A stretch of 16,006 nt of DNA from an uncultured Clostridia bacterium (lineage in GTDB: Bacteria > Bacillota > Clostridia > Christensenellales > CAG-138): contig CAMZAY010000005.1 in NCBI GenBank assembly GCA_947304365.1, positions 1 through 16,006 on the forward strand. The letters run 5' to 3'. The notes beneath the pieces were generated by a model. That model made no database searches. It was not told where the DNA came from and worked only from the letters and a program-made list of their open reading frames with translations. The stretch's first letter is position 1; each line of letters starts with the position of its first letter. Position numbers and translations under genes: made by a program. Shown piece by piece: positions 1-8,435 of this stretch.

Positions 1-1066
1 CACTCACCGAAGCCGGCACCACCCCCACCGCGCTGGTGGGCGTGCCGTCGTCGCCGTTTCGGTGCATTGCGACGGCAAGCTCCACGGAGCGGAGCACGTT
101 TTCCTTCGAGATGCTGCCGATTATGAAATTGCCCTTTTCAAGCGACTCGGGCCTTTCGGTAGAGGTGCGGATCGAGACCGCCGGGAAGCCGAAATAATCC
201 GCCTCCTCCGGTATGGTGCCGCTGTCGCTCACAACGCAGTAGGCGTTCTTCTGGAGCGAATTGTAATCGGCGAAGCCGAAGGGCTTGAGGCTCCTTACGT
301 TCGGATGGAACTCGAAGCCGCGCTGTTCGATGAACTTCCTGCTCCTCGGATGCGTGCTGTAAATGACGGGCATGCCGTAAACCTCCGCCATGGCGTTCAC
401 GGCGTTCATCAGCTCAAAGAAATTCTTTTCGATATCGATGTTCTCCTCCCTGTGGGCGGAAAGGAGTATGTATTTTTGCGGCTCGAGACCGAGCCTATCG
501 AGTATGTCGGAAGCGTTTATCCTGTCGATATTGGCGTTAAGCACCTCGCGCATGGGGGAACCCATCACGAATACCTGCTCCTTCTTCACGCCCTCGGCAA
601 GGAGGTATCTTCTCGCGTGCTCGGAATAGCAGAGGTTGACGTCGCTCGTATGGTCGACGATGCGGCGGTTGATCTCCTCCGGCAGATTCTCGTCAAAGCA
701 GCGGTTGCCCGCCTCGAGATGGAACACGGGTATCTTGAGGCGCTTTGCGGGGATGACCGCAAGGCAGGAATTCGTGTCGCCCAATACCATCAAAGCGTCC
801 GGCTTCTCCTTTACCATGACCTCGTACGAGCGGGCGATCACGTTGCCGAGCGTCTGCCCGAGGTTCTCCCCCGCCACGCCGAGATAATGATCCGGCTCGC
901 GAAGGCCGAACTCCTCGAAGAATACGCGGTTAAGCTCCCTGTCGTAATTCTGGCCCGTGTGGACGAGCACCTGATCGAAATACCTGTCGCATTTCTTGAT
1001 TATCTGGGAGAGCCTGATTATTTCCGGTCTTGTGCCGATAACGGTCATCAGTTTAAGCTTTCTCAT
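1..1066 (-). CDS. capG: UDP-GlcNAc 2-epimerase of the CapG/WbjD/FnlC type, 3' end cut by window edge
   Basis: I translated this gene directly: it opens with ATG at 1066-1064 and stays open for 355 codons to the window edge, so only a short C-terminal tail is missing if it has the usual length of about 370-380 residues. Upstream of the start is a good ribosome site (AAAGGAG). Visible motifs of the non-hydrolysing UDP-GlcNAc 2-epimerase family are GTRPEI (11-16), GDTNS with Asp97, HLEAGNR with Glu118, LPEEINR with Glu130/131, SAHREEN with His205 and SDSG (280-283). By family analogy Asp97, Glu118, Glu131 and His205 match the WecB catalytic set. In the CapE-CapF-CapG pathway this enzyme does the last step, converting UDP-L-PneNAc to UDP-L-FucNAc in the cytoplasm. 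It starts 14 bases after capF. The context directly after capE and capF makes this role much more likely than WecB/MnaA-type UDP-ManNAc synthesis. Confidence 0.93.
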   Translation of the reverse strand, partial: MRKLKLMTVIGTRPEIIRLSQIIKKCDRYFDQVLVHTGQNYDRELNRVFFEEFGLREPDHYLGVAGENLGQTLGNVIARSYEVMVKEKPDALMVLGDTNSCLAVIPAKRLKIPVFHLEAGNRCFDENLPEEINRRIVDHTSDVNLCYSEHARRYLLAEGVKKEQVFVMGSPMREVLNANIDRINASDILDRLGLEPQKYILLSAHREENIDIEKNFFELMNAVNAMAEVYGMPVIYSTHPRSRKFIEQRGFEFHPNVRSLKPFGFADYNSLQKNAYCVVSDSGTIPEEADYFGFPAVSIRTSTERPESLEKGNFIIGSISKENVLRSVELAVAMHRNGDDGTPTSAVGVVPASVS

Positions 1067-1080
1067 GTTCCGCTCCTTTA

Positions 1081-2325
1081 TTATACGTTCTCGAAAAATG
1101 TATCGGGATGCTCCTTATCGAATATCTCGTTCGCCCACATAAGGGTGACGAGATCCTCCGTTTCGGAGAGATTGATTATCTCATGCGTGTAGCCCGGAAG
1201 CATGTGCACGGCGGTGATCCTTTCGCCGCTTACGCGGAATTCAAGCACCTCGTCCGAGCCGATGCGGCGCTCCCTTATGAGCCCGCTGCCCGAAACGACG
1301 ATGAACAGCTCCCATTTGGAATTGTGCCAGTGCCTTCCCTTCGTGACGCCGGGCTTTGAGATATTTACGGAAAACTGCCCGTGGTCGACGGTCTTCAATA
1401 CCTCCGTAAAGCTGCCGCGCTCGTCGGTATTCATTTTAAGATCGAACGCGACGCGCTCCTTCGGAAGATAGGAAAGGTACATCGAGTAGAGCTTTTTCTC
1501 GAAGCTGCCCGGCGCGATCGCGGGCATAACGAGGGTCTCCGGCTGGGACCTGAACAGCTCCAGAAGCTCCACTATCCTGCCGAGCTTCGCCTTATGCGTA
1601 ACGGGGCAGTACGAAAAATCGCCTTTGGGATCGGGCAGCGGCGTCAGGCCGTCGTACTTTACGCCGTTCACCGTTTCGCCCTCGCCGGGATAGAAGCAGC
1701 GGTGCTCCTTCCCCTCTATCGCACAGAACATCTCCTCGACAAGGTCGTCGATGAAGAGGAGCTCGAGCTCCACCTCGGGATCGTTGACCGTTACCGGGAG
1801 CGAATTCGCGATATTGTGGCAGAACGTGCCTACCGCGGAATTGTAGTTGGGGCGTATCCATTTCCCCGCAAGATTCGGGAAGCGGTAGACCAGCGCGCGC
1901 ACGCCCTCCTTTTCGGCATAGCGGAAGAACGCATCCTCCGCCGCCCTCTTGGAAAGACCGTATTCGCTCCTGCCGAAGCGCCCCGCAAGGCTTGCCTGCG
2001 CCGATGAGGCGAGCATGACCGGCGCCTTGTTCCCGTGCTTTTTGAGCGCGTTCAAGAGCTCCTCCGCGGCGCCGAGATTCCCCGGCATATAATCCGCGGG
2101 ATCCTTCGGGCGGTTGACCCCGGCGAAGCAGAACGCAAAGCCGCATTCATGAGCGAAGCGGTCGAGCTCCTCCCGGGATGAACCGATATCGTACTCGAAT
2201 ATCTCGCCTATGCTTATACCGGGGCGCGTCCTGTCCTTGCCGTCGCGGACGCATTTAAGCGCCTCGACGAGGTTCCTCCCCGCGAAGCCCTTTGCGCCTG
2301 TGACGAGTACGTTGATGCGTTCCAT
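1081..2325 (-). CDS. capF: CapF/FnlB bifunctional reductase-epimerase (SDR plus cupin)
   Basis: The protein is 414 residues, in the usual range for CapF/WbjC/FnlB. The N-terminal two thirds are an extended short-chain dehydrogenase: TGAKGFAG nucleotide-binding loop (9-16), Ser107/Ser108, catalytic YGLSK (Tyr122, Lys126) and FPNLAG (149-154). The C-terminal third (about 290-414) is a cupin with metal ligands His332, His334 and Glu339 in GRHWHNSKWE and a further His381 in PGYTHEI. In the characterised family the cupin epimerises the 4-keto-6-deoxy sugar at C3 and the SDR domain reduces C4 with NADPH, giving UDP-L-PneNAc. The start ATG overlaps the capE stop by one base (TAATG), so the two genes are probably translationally coupled. 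All expected catalytic and metal residues are present and I see no damage. Confidence 0.95.
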   Translation of the reverse strand: MERINVLVTGAKGFAGRNLVEALKCVRDGKDRTRPGISIGEIFEYDIGSSREELDRFAHECGFAFCFAGVNRPKDPADYMPGNLGAAEELLNALKKHGNKAPVMLASSAQASLAGRFGRSEYGLSKRAAEDAFFRYAEKEGVRALVYRFPNLAGKWIRPNYNSAVGTFCHNIANSLPVTVNDPEVELELLFIDDLVEEMFCAIEGKEHRCFYPGEGETVNGVKYDGLTPLPDPKGDFSYCPVTHKAKLGRIVELLELFRSQPETLVMPAIAPGSFEKKLYSMYLSYLPKERVAFDLKMNTDERGSFTEVLKTVDHGQFSVNISKPGVTKGRHWHNSKWELFIVVSGSGLIRERRIGSDEVLEFRVSGERITAVHMLPGYTHEIINLSETEDLVTLMWANEIFDKEHPDTFFENV

Positions 2326-3356
2326 TATTTACCGAGCCTTTCCCTTACGTAATCGACTGTAAGGAGCTTGTTTACGACGCCCTCCTCGTCGAGCAGCACC
2401 GTATTGCTGGAGGTATAGCTTTCGCCCTCGGTCACGGTCTTGCCCTCGACGAAGTATTTGTCGTAATTCAAGTCGCGGTTGTCCGCGGCGACGCGGAAGT
2501 ATCTGCCCATATCGACCGAGCGGAGCCTTTCCTCCACGGTCATGAGCGTTTCGTACTTCTTCTCGCCGTGCCTCGTGCCGATTATTTTGACCTCCGTCCT
2601 GCCGAAGAGGCGCTGTACCGCCTCCGCAAGCACGCCGATCGTGGAGGCGTCGGATTTCTGAATGAACAGGTCGCCCGGCATGGCGTTGAGGAACGCGAAA
2701 CGGACGAGCTCCACCGCCTCGTCGAGATTCATAAGGAAGCGGGTCATTTCGGGATCGGTCACCGTTATGGGGCTGCCCGCGGCGATCTGGTCCATAAAGA
2801 GGGGTATGACCGACCCGCGCGAGCACATTACGTTGCCGTAGCGGGTGCAGCAGATGACGGTCTGCCCGCGCTCCGCTGCGACGCGCGCGTTGGCGAAAAC
2901 GACGTGCTCCATCATCGCCTTGGATATGCCCATGGCGTTGATGGGGTATGCCGCCTTATCCGTCGAAAGGCATACGACCCGCTTTACGCCCGCGTCAATA
3001 GCGGCGTGGAGCACGTTGTCCGTGCCCTCTATATTGGTCTTTACCGCCTGCATCGGGAAGAACTCGCAGGAGGGGACCTGCTTCAGCGCCGCGGCGTGGA
3101 ACACGTGGTCGACGCCGGGCATTGCGTCGCGGACCGACCTCGGATCGCGCACGTCGCCGATGTAGAACTTTACCTTGCGGGCATGCTCCCCGTAACGCGC
3201 CTGCAGATCGTGGCGCATATCGTCCTGCTTTTTTTCATCGCGCGAGAAGATCCTTATCTCGCCTATATCGCTCGTGAGGAATTTCTTTAATACCGCGTTC
3301 CCGAAGGACCCCGTGCCGCCTGTGATCAAAAGTGTTGCTCCGCTGAATTCGGACAT
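2325..3356 (-). CDS. capE: CapE/FnlA/WbjB UDP-GlcNAc 4,6-dehydratase / 5-epimerase
   Basis: This 343-residue soluble extended SDR carries GGTGSFGN (13-20) for NADP(H), GDVRD (67-71), HAAALKQVP (87-95) and STDKA (131-135) with Asp133-Lys134. The position that is Tyr in classical SDR enzymes is Met142 in MGISK (142-146), a substitution known in CapE and its dehydratase relatives. The family converts UDP-GlcNAc to a UDP-2-acetamido-2,6-dideoxy-4-keto hexose with inversion at C5, the committed step to UDP-L-FucNAc. capF and capG follow immediately, completing the pathway. A GGGAAAGG ribosome site precedes the ATG. The 39-base gap after wzx is the longest spacer in the window. Length and motifs are typical and the product is cytoplasmic. 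Confidence 0.95.
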   Translation of the reverse strand: MSEFSGATLLITGGTGSFGNAVLKKFLTSDIGEIRIFSRDEKKQDDMRHDLQARYGEHARKVKFYIGDVRDPRSVRDAMPGVDHVFHAAALKQVPSCEFFPMQAVKTNIEGTDNVLHAAIDAGVKRVVCLSTDKAAYPINAMGISKAMMEHVVFANARVAAERGQTVICCTRYGNVMCSRGSVIPLFMDQIAAGSPITVTDPEMTRFLMNLDEAVELVRFAFLNAMPGDLFIQKSDASTIGVLAEAVQRLFGRTEVKIIGTRHGEKKYETLMTVEERLRSVDMGRYFRVAADNRDLNYDKYFVEGKTVTEGESYTSSNTVLLDEEGVVNKLLTVDYVRERLGK

Positions 3357-3395
3357 ATTTATTATACCTTTCCCGGCAGGAACGCCGTTTGTTTT

Positions 3396-4703
3396 TTATT
3401 GTAAGCGGTCTGCTTTACCGCGTATTATCCTGATCAGATCGACTATATTGCCCGGCGCGAGGCTCCTTACCATAAGCGCGTTGTTCGGGCGGAAGGGCCT
3501 TATTATGTAGCCCATTACAACGTTCGTGAAGAACTGCGACAGTATCGAGGCCAGCGCCGCGCCCATTATGCCCATAAGCGGTATCAGCGCGAAATTGAGC
3601 GCCACGTTCATCAGAGCGCCGGCAAGGTTGATCAGCCAGATGTATTTCTGATAGTTCTTCGCAAGTATCCATACGCTCCTTACGCCGCCGCAGTAGGAGA
3701 AGGTCGTGTACCATACGACCAGCCTCAATACCCTTATCGAATCGGCGTAATCCGCTCCGTATGTCAGGAGCACCATGGGCTTTGCGAGCAGCGTCATTGC
3801 GACGCTCTGCAGGAGCGACAGATATATGACGATGCAGTAAGTCCTCGTCATGTTCTTTTCAAACCTCGGGATATCCTCCGTCGATTCGAGTATGACCGGG
3901 CTTGCCGAGTCGATTATCGCGGTGAACACGAACGAGGTTATCACCGCGAGCGTTACCGCGGCGGAGTATATGCCCGTCGCCTCGTCGCCGATCATGTGCT
4001 TGAGCATTATGCGGTCGGTATGAGCGAAGATCGTTATCATCATGTTCGATATGATGAAGAAGCCGCTCCTTTTCAGCATGCTCCCCGCCCTTTTGAACGA
4101 GAAGCTGAGCCGCGACCTTCCGATCGCAAAATAGCTGATTATGAGCGCGATCGCTATAACGAGCGACTCTATGCTGCTTGCGGCGGCGAACCAATAAACG
4201 CTCTTTTTGGTGACGAGGAGCAGTATCTTATAGCCCGCCATCACCATGTACGCCCCGAGCGCCGCGACCGAGGTGTACTTTGACAAAAGCTTTGACTGGA
4301 ACCAGTATTTGATAAGGTCGATCGCCTGGAACAGGAGCAGCGTGCTGTACAGCGCGCAGACGACGATGGTCTCCGTATCGCCCTTATTCGAGATGAAAAC
4401 GAACGCGTTTGCGCCGAGCATGCAGAGTATCGCCGAAATAATGCTCGACCCTATGGCGGAGCCCATTATCTCGCCCTGATGGTCGGGATCCTTAACGAGC
4501 TCCCTGACCAACGTGGAGTTGAAGCCGAGGTACATTATCGGCGCGACGAACGATACCACGGACGCGGCATAGTTGAGCTTGCCGTATCCCGACGGGTGCA
4601 GGTACCTTGCGCTGAGCGTGCCTATCACGAACGCAAGCACCGACTGTATGACCTTGCAGACGATTATCCACGAGGCGTTTTTAACGACCCGGTTGAGTTT
4701 CAT
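3396..4703 (-). CDS. wzx: Wzx-type lipid-linked oligosaccharide flippase (MOP superfamily)
   Basis: The protein is 435 residues and almost entirely made of hydrophobic helices separated by short basic loops, as expected for a 12-14 helix MOP-superfamily exporter. The N-terminal region, with ARYLHPSGYGKLNYA near residues 33-47, matches the usual RyLgpegyG pattern of Wzx/RfbX flippases. Its likely job is to move the undecaprenyl-diphosphate-linked repeat unit from the inner to the outer face of the cytoplasmic membrane. It begins at an ATG that overlaps the stop of the preceding glycosyltransferase in an ATGA and ends in TAA. Placement in a locus with a phosphoglycosyl transferase, several glycosyltransferases and a Wzy-like polymerase supports the assignment. 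The exact substrate cannot be inferred, since Wzx sequences diverge strongly. Confidence 0.9.
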   Translation of the reverse strand: MKLNRVVKNASWIIVCKVIQSVLAFVIGTLSARYLHPSGYGKLNYAASVVSFVAPIMYLGFNSTLVRELVKDPDHQGEIMGSAIGSSIISAILCMLGANAFVFISNKGDTETIVVCALYSTLLLFQAIDLIKYWFQSKLLSKYTSVAALGAYMVMAGYKILLLVTKKSVYWFAAASSIESLVIAIALIISYFAIGRSRLSFSFKRAGSMLKRSGFFIISNMMITIFAHTDRIMLKHMIGDEATGIYSAAVTLAVITSFVFTAIIDSASPVILESTEDIPRFEKNMTRTYCIVIYLSLLQSVAMTLLAKPMVLLTYGADYADSIRVLRLVVWYTTFSYCGGVRSVWILAKNYQKYIWLINLAGALMNVALNFALIPLMGIMGAALASILSQFFTNVVMGYIIRPFRPNNALMVRSLAPGNIVDLIRIIRGKADRLQ

Positions 4704-5884
4704 TCGTTATCCTTTATCGAGCGTTTCCCCGAAAGGAAAAGCCTTAAATGCCTTTCGGCGACCTTTGTTTCGGTAAAATTGTCTGTTAGCAGCTTTGAGG
4801 CGCTTTCGACAAGCCCTTCTGCAAGCCGTGCGTCAAGCGAAGCGCGCATCGCCTCCGCGATCGAGGCGGGGTCCGTAACGTCGCAGAGCAGGCCGAACCT
4901 GCCTTCGCCCAAAACCTGCGGCACTGCGCCGGAGCTTTTGCCGCCTATGCAGACGACGCGCCTTGCCATAGCCTCAAGAAGTATGTTGCCGAAGGTCTCC
5001 TCCAGCGAGGGATGCACGAGGCAGGTCGCCCCGTCGAGCACGCCGAACACCTCGTCGTGCGAGAGGCTTCCCAGAAGCTCCGTGTTTTTCATAAGCCCCT
5101 CCGCCTCCATGGAGGCTTTCCACTCCTCCGTATATGAGCCGATGAGCTTAAGGCGCGCGTCGGGGCGTTCCTTCAGAAACAGGCTGAACGCCTTAAGGAG
5201 CGTGTGATAATTCTTGCGTACGTTCGTGAGCGACTGGCTTATCGAAACGAACACGGGCGAATCGGGTCGTTTTTCCCTGTTCGTAATGATAAAACGCTCC
5301 AGTATGGGGTTGGGTATCAGCGTGACCTCGTTTTCGGGATACGCGCCGAGTATCTCGCCGCGGGTGTATTCCGAATTGGCTATGAAGCCGATCTTCTTCT
5401 CCCCCATCACCTTTTTGAACATCGCGTGGCTCATGCGCCAGTAATAGGCGTTTTTCACGCCCTTTGCGATAGTCATCAGATACGGGCACCAGTCGCGCAC
5501 GGAGCAGTAAACGGGCAGCCTGTCGACGAACGCCTTTGCCGCAAGCGCGTATTCGTAAGTCCACTGTGCGTGGAGCACGTCCATCGAGCCGAGCTCCTTT
5601 TCGATGCAGTCCCGTATGCGGCGGTGCATGCGGTATCTGCCGAACCCCCTTATGCGGAATCTGCCGGGGAGCACGATGAGCTTGATGCCCTTCCCTTCTA
5701 TCGTAACGGTACCCTTCCCGAACGGATCGGAGGTGATCACCGTCACGGTATTGCCCGTCTTCAAAAGCCCGCTGACGTATGCCGTTACGGATGACGCCGT
5801 GGGGTTGATATGCGGCGCCTTCCCCTCCGGGAAGTATTCCGGTATGCCGGAAGGATCGAACGGACCCGCTACTCCTATCCTCAT
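4700..5884 (-). CDS. GT4-family glycosyltransferase
   Basis: The 394-residue protein looks like a GT-B fold glycosyltransferase of family GT4. The N-terminal domain starts MRIGVAGPFDPSG. The C-terminal nucleotide-sugar domain shows the VSISQSL..RKNYHTLLKAF strand and helix (about 213-233), HPSLEETFGN (291-300) and the family E-x7-E pair Glu296/Glu304. It should add one sugar to the undecaprenyl-linked repeat unit at the cytoplasmic face of the membrane. Linkage and donor are unknown. Its start and stop each sit in ATGA overlaps with neighbouring genes, so it is translated as part of the operon. The SVRDWCPYL segment (128-136) in the acceptor domain resembles the TLHDCW-type region of other GT4 enzymes. 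The protein looks intact, with normal length. Confidence 0.88.
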   Translation of the reverse strand: MRIGVAGPFDPSGIPEYFPEGKAPHINPTASSVTAYVSGLLKTGNTVTVITSDPFGKGTVTIEGKGIKLIVLPGRFRIRGFGRYRMHRRIRDCIEKELGSMDVLHAQWTYEYALAAKAFVDRLPVYCSVRDWCPYLMTIAKGVKNAYYWRMSHAMFKKVMGEKKIGFIANSEYTRGEILGAYPENEVTLIPNPILERFIITNREKRPDSPVFVSISQSLTNVRKNYHTLLKAFSLFLKERPDARLKLIGSYTEEWKASMEAEGLMKNTELLGSLSHDEVFGVLDGATCLVHPSLEETFGNILLEAMARRVVCIGGKSSGAVPQVLGEGRFGLLCDVTDPASIAEAMRASLDARLAEGLVESASKLLTDNFTETKVAERHLRLFLSGKRSIKDNE

Positions 5885-7104
5885 ATGCCATCCCCCGTAA
5901 TGATGTCCCTGAACGCCTCGGGCGTGTTCATGTAAAACAGCTTTTCAAGCTCGGCAAAAGGTATCTCCTCCGCCGGGCGTGAAACGAATCCCCTGAGCGC
6001 CTCCGCGGCGGTCTCGATATCCCCGCGTTCGTCCAGTAAAAGCGCGGCGGGGTATTTTTCAAGCGCCTTCACGCTCTTGTCCTCATCCGAGGAATACGTC
6101 GACACTATCCTTTTTCCGAAGCCCATATACTCGAACACCTTGGAGGGCGTGAGGTTCGGGTTCCTGTTGCCGAGATTGAGGAGCAAATCCGCGCCGCGCA
6201 CATAGGAAAGCGCTTCCTCGTGCGGGAGCCTGCCGACGACCTTTATCCTTTCATCCCTCGCCGCGAACGAGTTGACCGGAGCCGAGCCCGCGTCGCCCAC
6301 GAAGGTGAGCCTCCAATCGGGTGCGGCGGCCTTTTCGAATACCTTTAAGAAGAATTCCGGCGAGCGCATCTCCCCCGCGAGCGAGCCGACGTAAACTATA
6401 TCGACTCCGCCGGTTTTATTCCGCTCCCCGCGTTCCCGCTCCTTAAGCAGGGGGATATCGAGATAGACGAACCTTTCCTTTAACGGATCGCCCTCGAAAA
6501 CGAGCTCATGATGGGCGCGGTTCGCCTCCATGAACACCGCCTTGTCGGCGTTTGAAAGAAGCTTTTTCTCCCATTTGAGCGCCTTTCGCTCATAGGTTTT
6601 GCGGCTCATGCCCTTCGGAAGATACCCTCCCGTAAGCGCGTCGAGGAAATACGGATAAAAGCGCATGCCGGGATGCTTCTTTTTGAGCCTGTGCCCGACG
6701 ATCACGTTCGAGATCGGCATATGCACGGCGATCACGGCGTCGAAACGCTCCTTTTCGTAAAGCCTCTCGGCTAAGCGGAGCGTCCTTTTCGTGACGACGG
6801 GATCCACCCAGGGCCATGAGAAAACGAACGGCAGCTGCTTCAGCTTGTCGAGCGTGCGAAGGAGCTTAAGCTTCCTTCGCTCCGCAGGCGTTTTGGCTTC
6901 CTCGTTCCTGTATATGCCCGAGAGCACCGCGCCTCGCCCGACCCTGAAAACGCGCTCCTCGCCTTCCTCTTTAAGACCGTCGTCATAGGCGATGACGGTG
7001 GTCTGCCAATCGCCGGGCAGAGCGTCGAACACCTGCTTTACGCATATTGAATTGGGCGAAGCCTTCGGGTAATACCTTCCCGTCAGCACGAGCAGCTTCT
7101 TCAT
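5881..7104 (-). CDS. Glycosyltransferase, GT4-like, divergent
   Basis: The 407-residue protein has the two-domain GT-B layout. The N-terminal Rossmann-like domain starts MKKLLVLTGRYYPKASPNS and includes FDAVIAVHMP (121-130). The C-terminal domain begins near VDIVYVGSLAGEMRSPEFF (234-252) and contains GRLPHEEALSYVRGADLLLN (291-310) and TPSKVFEYMGFGK (319-331). The last segment occupies the place of the E-x7-E motif but has a PSK.FEY pattern, a known variant in glycosyltransferases of polysaccharide loci. I infer transfer of a sugar to the lipid-linked intermediate; donor and linkage are unknown. It overlaps the NTase-kinase gene before it and the next glycosyltransferase by 4 bases each. It is less similar to the other four glycosyltransferases here than they are to standard GT4 patterns. 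Confidence 0.82.
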   Translation of the reverse strand: MKKLLVLTGRYYPKASPNSICVKQVFDALPGDWQTTVIAYDDGLKEEGEERVFRVGRGAVLSGIYRNEEAKTPAERRKLKLLRTLDKLKQLPFVFSWPWVDPVVTKRTLRLAERLYEKERFDAVIAVHMPISNVIVGHRLKKKHPGMRFYPYFLDALTGGYLPKGMSRKTYERKALKWEKKLLSNADKAVFMEANRAHHELVFEGDPLKERFVYLDIPLLKERERGERNKTGGVDIVYVGSLAGEMRSPEFFLKVFEKAAAPDWRLTFVGDAGSAPVNSFAARDERIKVVGRLPHEEALSYVRGADLLLNLGNRNPNLTPSKVFEYMGFGKRIVSTYSSDEDKSVKALEKYPAALLLDERGDIETAAEALRGFVSRPAEEIPFAELEKLFYMNTPEAFRDIITGDGI

Positions 7105-8435
7105 TTTCTCCCCTTAAGGCGTTTTTCCTCAAGCGTTTTTGCCATCAGCGCGAAGACCTCCTTCGCGATCTCATCCACGTCCCTGTCGCCGGTCTCCACG
7201 GTGTGGGCGAAGGGAAGCTCCCTGACGAGCCCCGCGATCACCCTGTTCTGCTCGCCGATCTCGCGGGCGGAAAGCTCCTGCTTGCGGCGATAGACGACCT
7301 CCGGATCGGCGCTTAAATGGATTACGACGTCCGGCTTTGCGACAAGCCCGAGGAGCAGCTTCCTGAACGGGTAGATAAGCTCCCTCGTCGTGGGCTGGAA
7401 AAAGTGATCGTAATAGTACCTGTCGAACAGCACGAGCACGTTCTTCCTGCGGCAGCGGCGAATACGGCGGTTGCCGAGCATGAATTCGAGCGTGTAATAG
7501 AGCACCACGAACCATGAGGCGAGCTTGCTTATAAGGCTGCGCTTCTTGGGCTTTTCGGAGGGCGACTCGGCGTTGAGCTTCCCCTTCATCGAGGAGAAGC
7601 CATGCCCCGTTTTGAGCTCCGGCAGTATTTTATACCGCATGTGATAGACCGTCGTATCGGCGAAGAAGGGCGCGAAAAGCTCCCTCTCCCGCTTTATTAT
7701 CGTGGTCTTTCCCGAGCCGTCCGGCCCGACGAAAGCGGCAAGCATACCGGGCTTTCGCCTGCCTTCCGCAGCCTTTTGGAATATGCGGCGAATGCTTCCG
7801 GTCGTGTATTTGAGCGGGTGCTTTTTGAAAGCACAGCCTTTAAGCCCGCCGCCGAGCCTGTCGGCGCCTTCGAAATCGCCCGCGGCGATCAGGCTGTTCA
7901 GCTCCTCCGCCTTTTTGCCGAGGGGCGCAAGCACTTTAAGGAACTTATCGCGCCCCGATGAGGCAAGGCTTTTGAGCCTGTTGTGATATTTTTCCCTAAT
8001 GCGCCCGCCGCCCATGTATTCCTTGACGGAAGTGACCGCCGCTTCCGCGCCGGCTGAGGCGACGCGTACGCCGTTATGGACGGACGTATCGGACAATACC
8101 TCGGCTCCGTCCGCCCATTCGACTCCCCTTATTGAGAGCCTTGTCCAGAAATCGAGCTGGAGAGCGACCGCGTTTTCCCCGTCAAGGCAATAGCACGCAA
8201 GCGTGAAAAACCCGTCGAACGCGCATTTTTCGATGCAGTTCCAGCCGAGGGAGCGGATAAAGCCGATAAGCGCGTCCTTTATATCGGCGCGGTCCGCGAT
8301 GAAGATATCGATATCGCGGCCCGGCTTTTCGGGCAGCCCCTGCCATCCGCGAAGCACGCAGTAAGGAACGCCCTTCTCTTCAAGCGCCGCGAAAAAGCCC
8401 GCTGTGAAATTTGCGACCGTGCTCCGTTCCGTCAT
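7101..8435 (-). CDS. Fusion of a nucleotidyltransferase-like domain with a thymidylate-kinase-like P-loop domain
   Basis: This 444-residue protein has two recognisable parts. Residues 15-150 look like a nucleotidyltransferase fold: YCVLRGWQGLP, then GRDIDIFI with Asp41 and Asp43, and a third carboxylate Asp95 in LQLDFW, the D-x-D...D pattern of that superfamily. Residues 228-440 are a P-loop kinase of the thymidylate kinase group: GPDGSGKTT (237-245), FDRYYYDHFF (337-346) and an arginine-rich lid, YRRKQELS (382-389). A charged linker joins them. Dedicated TMP synthesis is unlikely given the fusion and its place in a glycan operon. Proteins of this kind are found in polysaccharide and some peptide-modification loci without an assigned reaction. 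The start ATG overlaps the stop of the HprK-like gene, so the two are probably made together. The substrate is unknown: it could be a sugar, alditol or nucleotide modification. Confidence 0.8.
   Translation of the reverse strand: MTERSTVANFTAGFFAALEEKGVPYCVLRGWQGLPEKPGRDIDIFIADRADIKDALIGFIRSLGWNCIEKCAFDGFFTLACYCLDGENAVALQLDFWTRLSIRGVEWADGAEVLSDTSVHNGVRVASAGAEAAVTSVKEYMGGGRIREKYHNRLKSLASSGRDKFLKVLAPLGKKAEELNSLIAAGDFEGADRLGGGLKGCAFKKHPLKYTTGSIRRIFQKAAEGRRKPGMLAAFVGPDGSGKTTIIKRERELFAPFFADTTVYHMRYKILPELKTGHGFSSMKGKLNAESPSEKPKKRSLISKLASWFVVLYYTLEFMLGNRRIRRCRRKNVLVLFDRYYYDHFFQPTTRELIYPFRKLLLGLVAKPDVVIHLSADPEVVYRRKQELSAREIGEQNRVIAGLVRELPFAHTVETGDRDVDEIAKEVFALMAKTLEEKRLKGRK

Noticed and set aside
62..1192. 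A 376-codon plus-strand open frame opposite capG
   Set aside because: The minus strand here encodes a clear UDP-GlcNAc 2-epimerase with all catalytic motifs; the plus-strand frame is its shadow.
3357..3395. A perfect TATAAT just before capE, suggesting an internal promoter, plus a small CGGC...GCCG hairpin
   Set aside because: No -35-like hexamer lies at the right distance and transcription would begin on or after the ATG. The stretch also holds the ribosome site. The hairpin stem has only four pairs and no T-run, so neither a promoter nor a terminator is supported.
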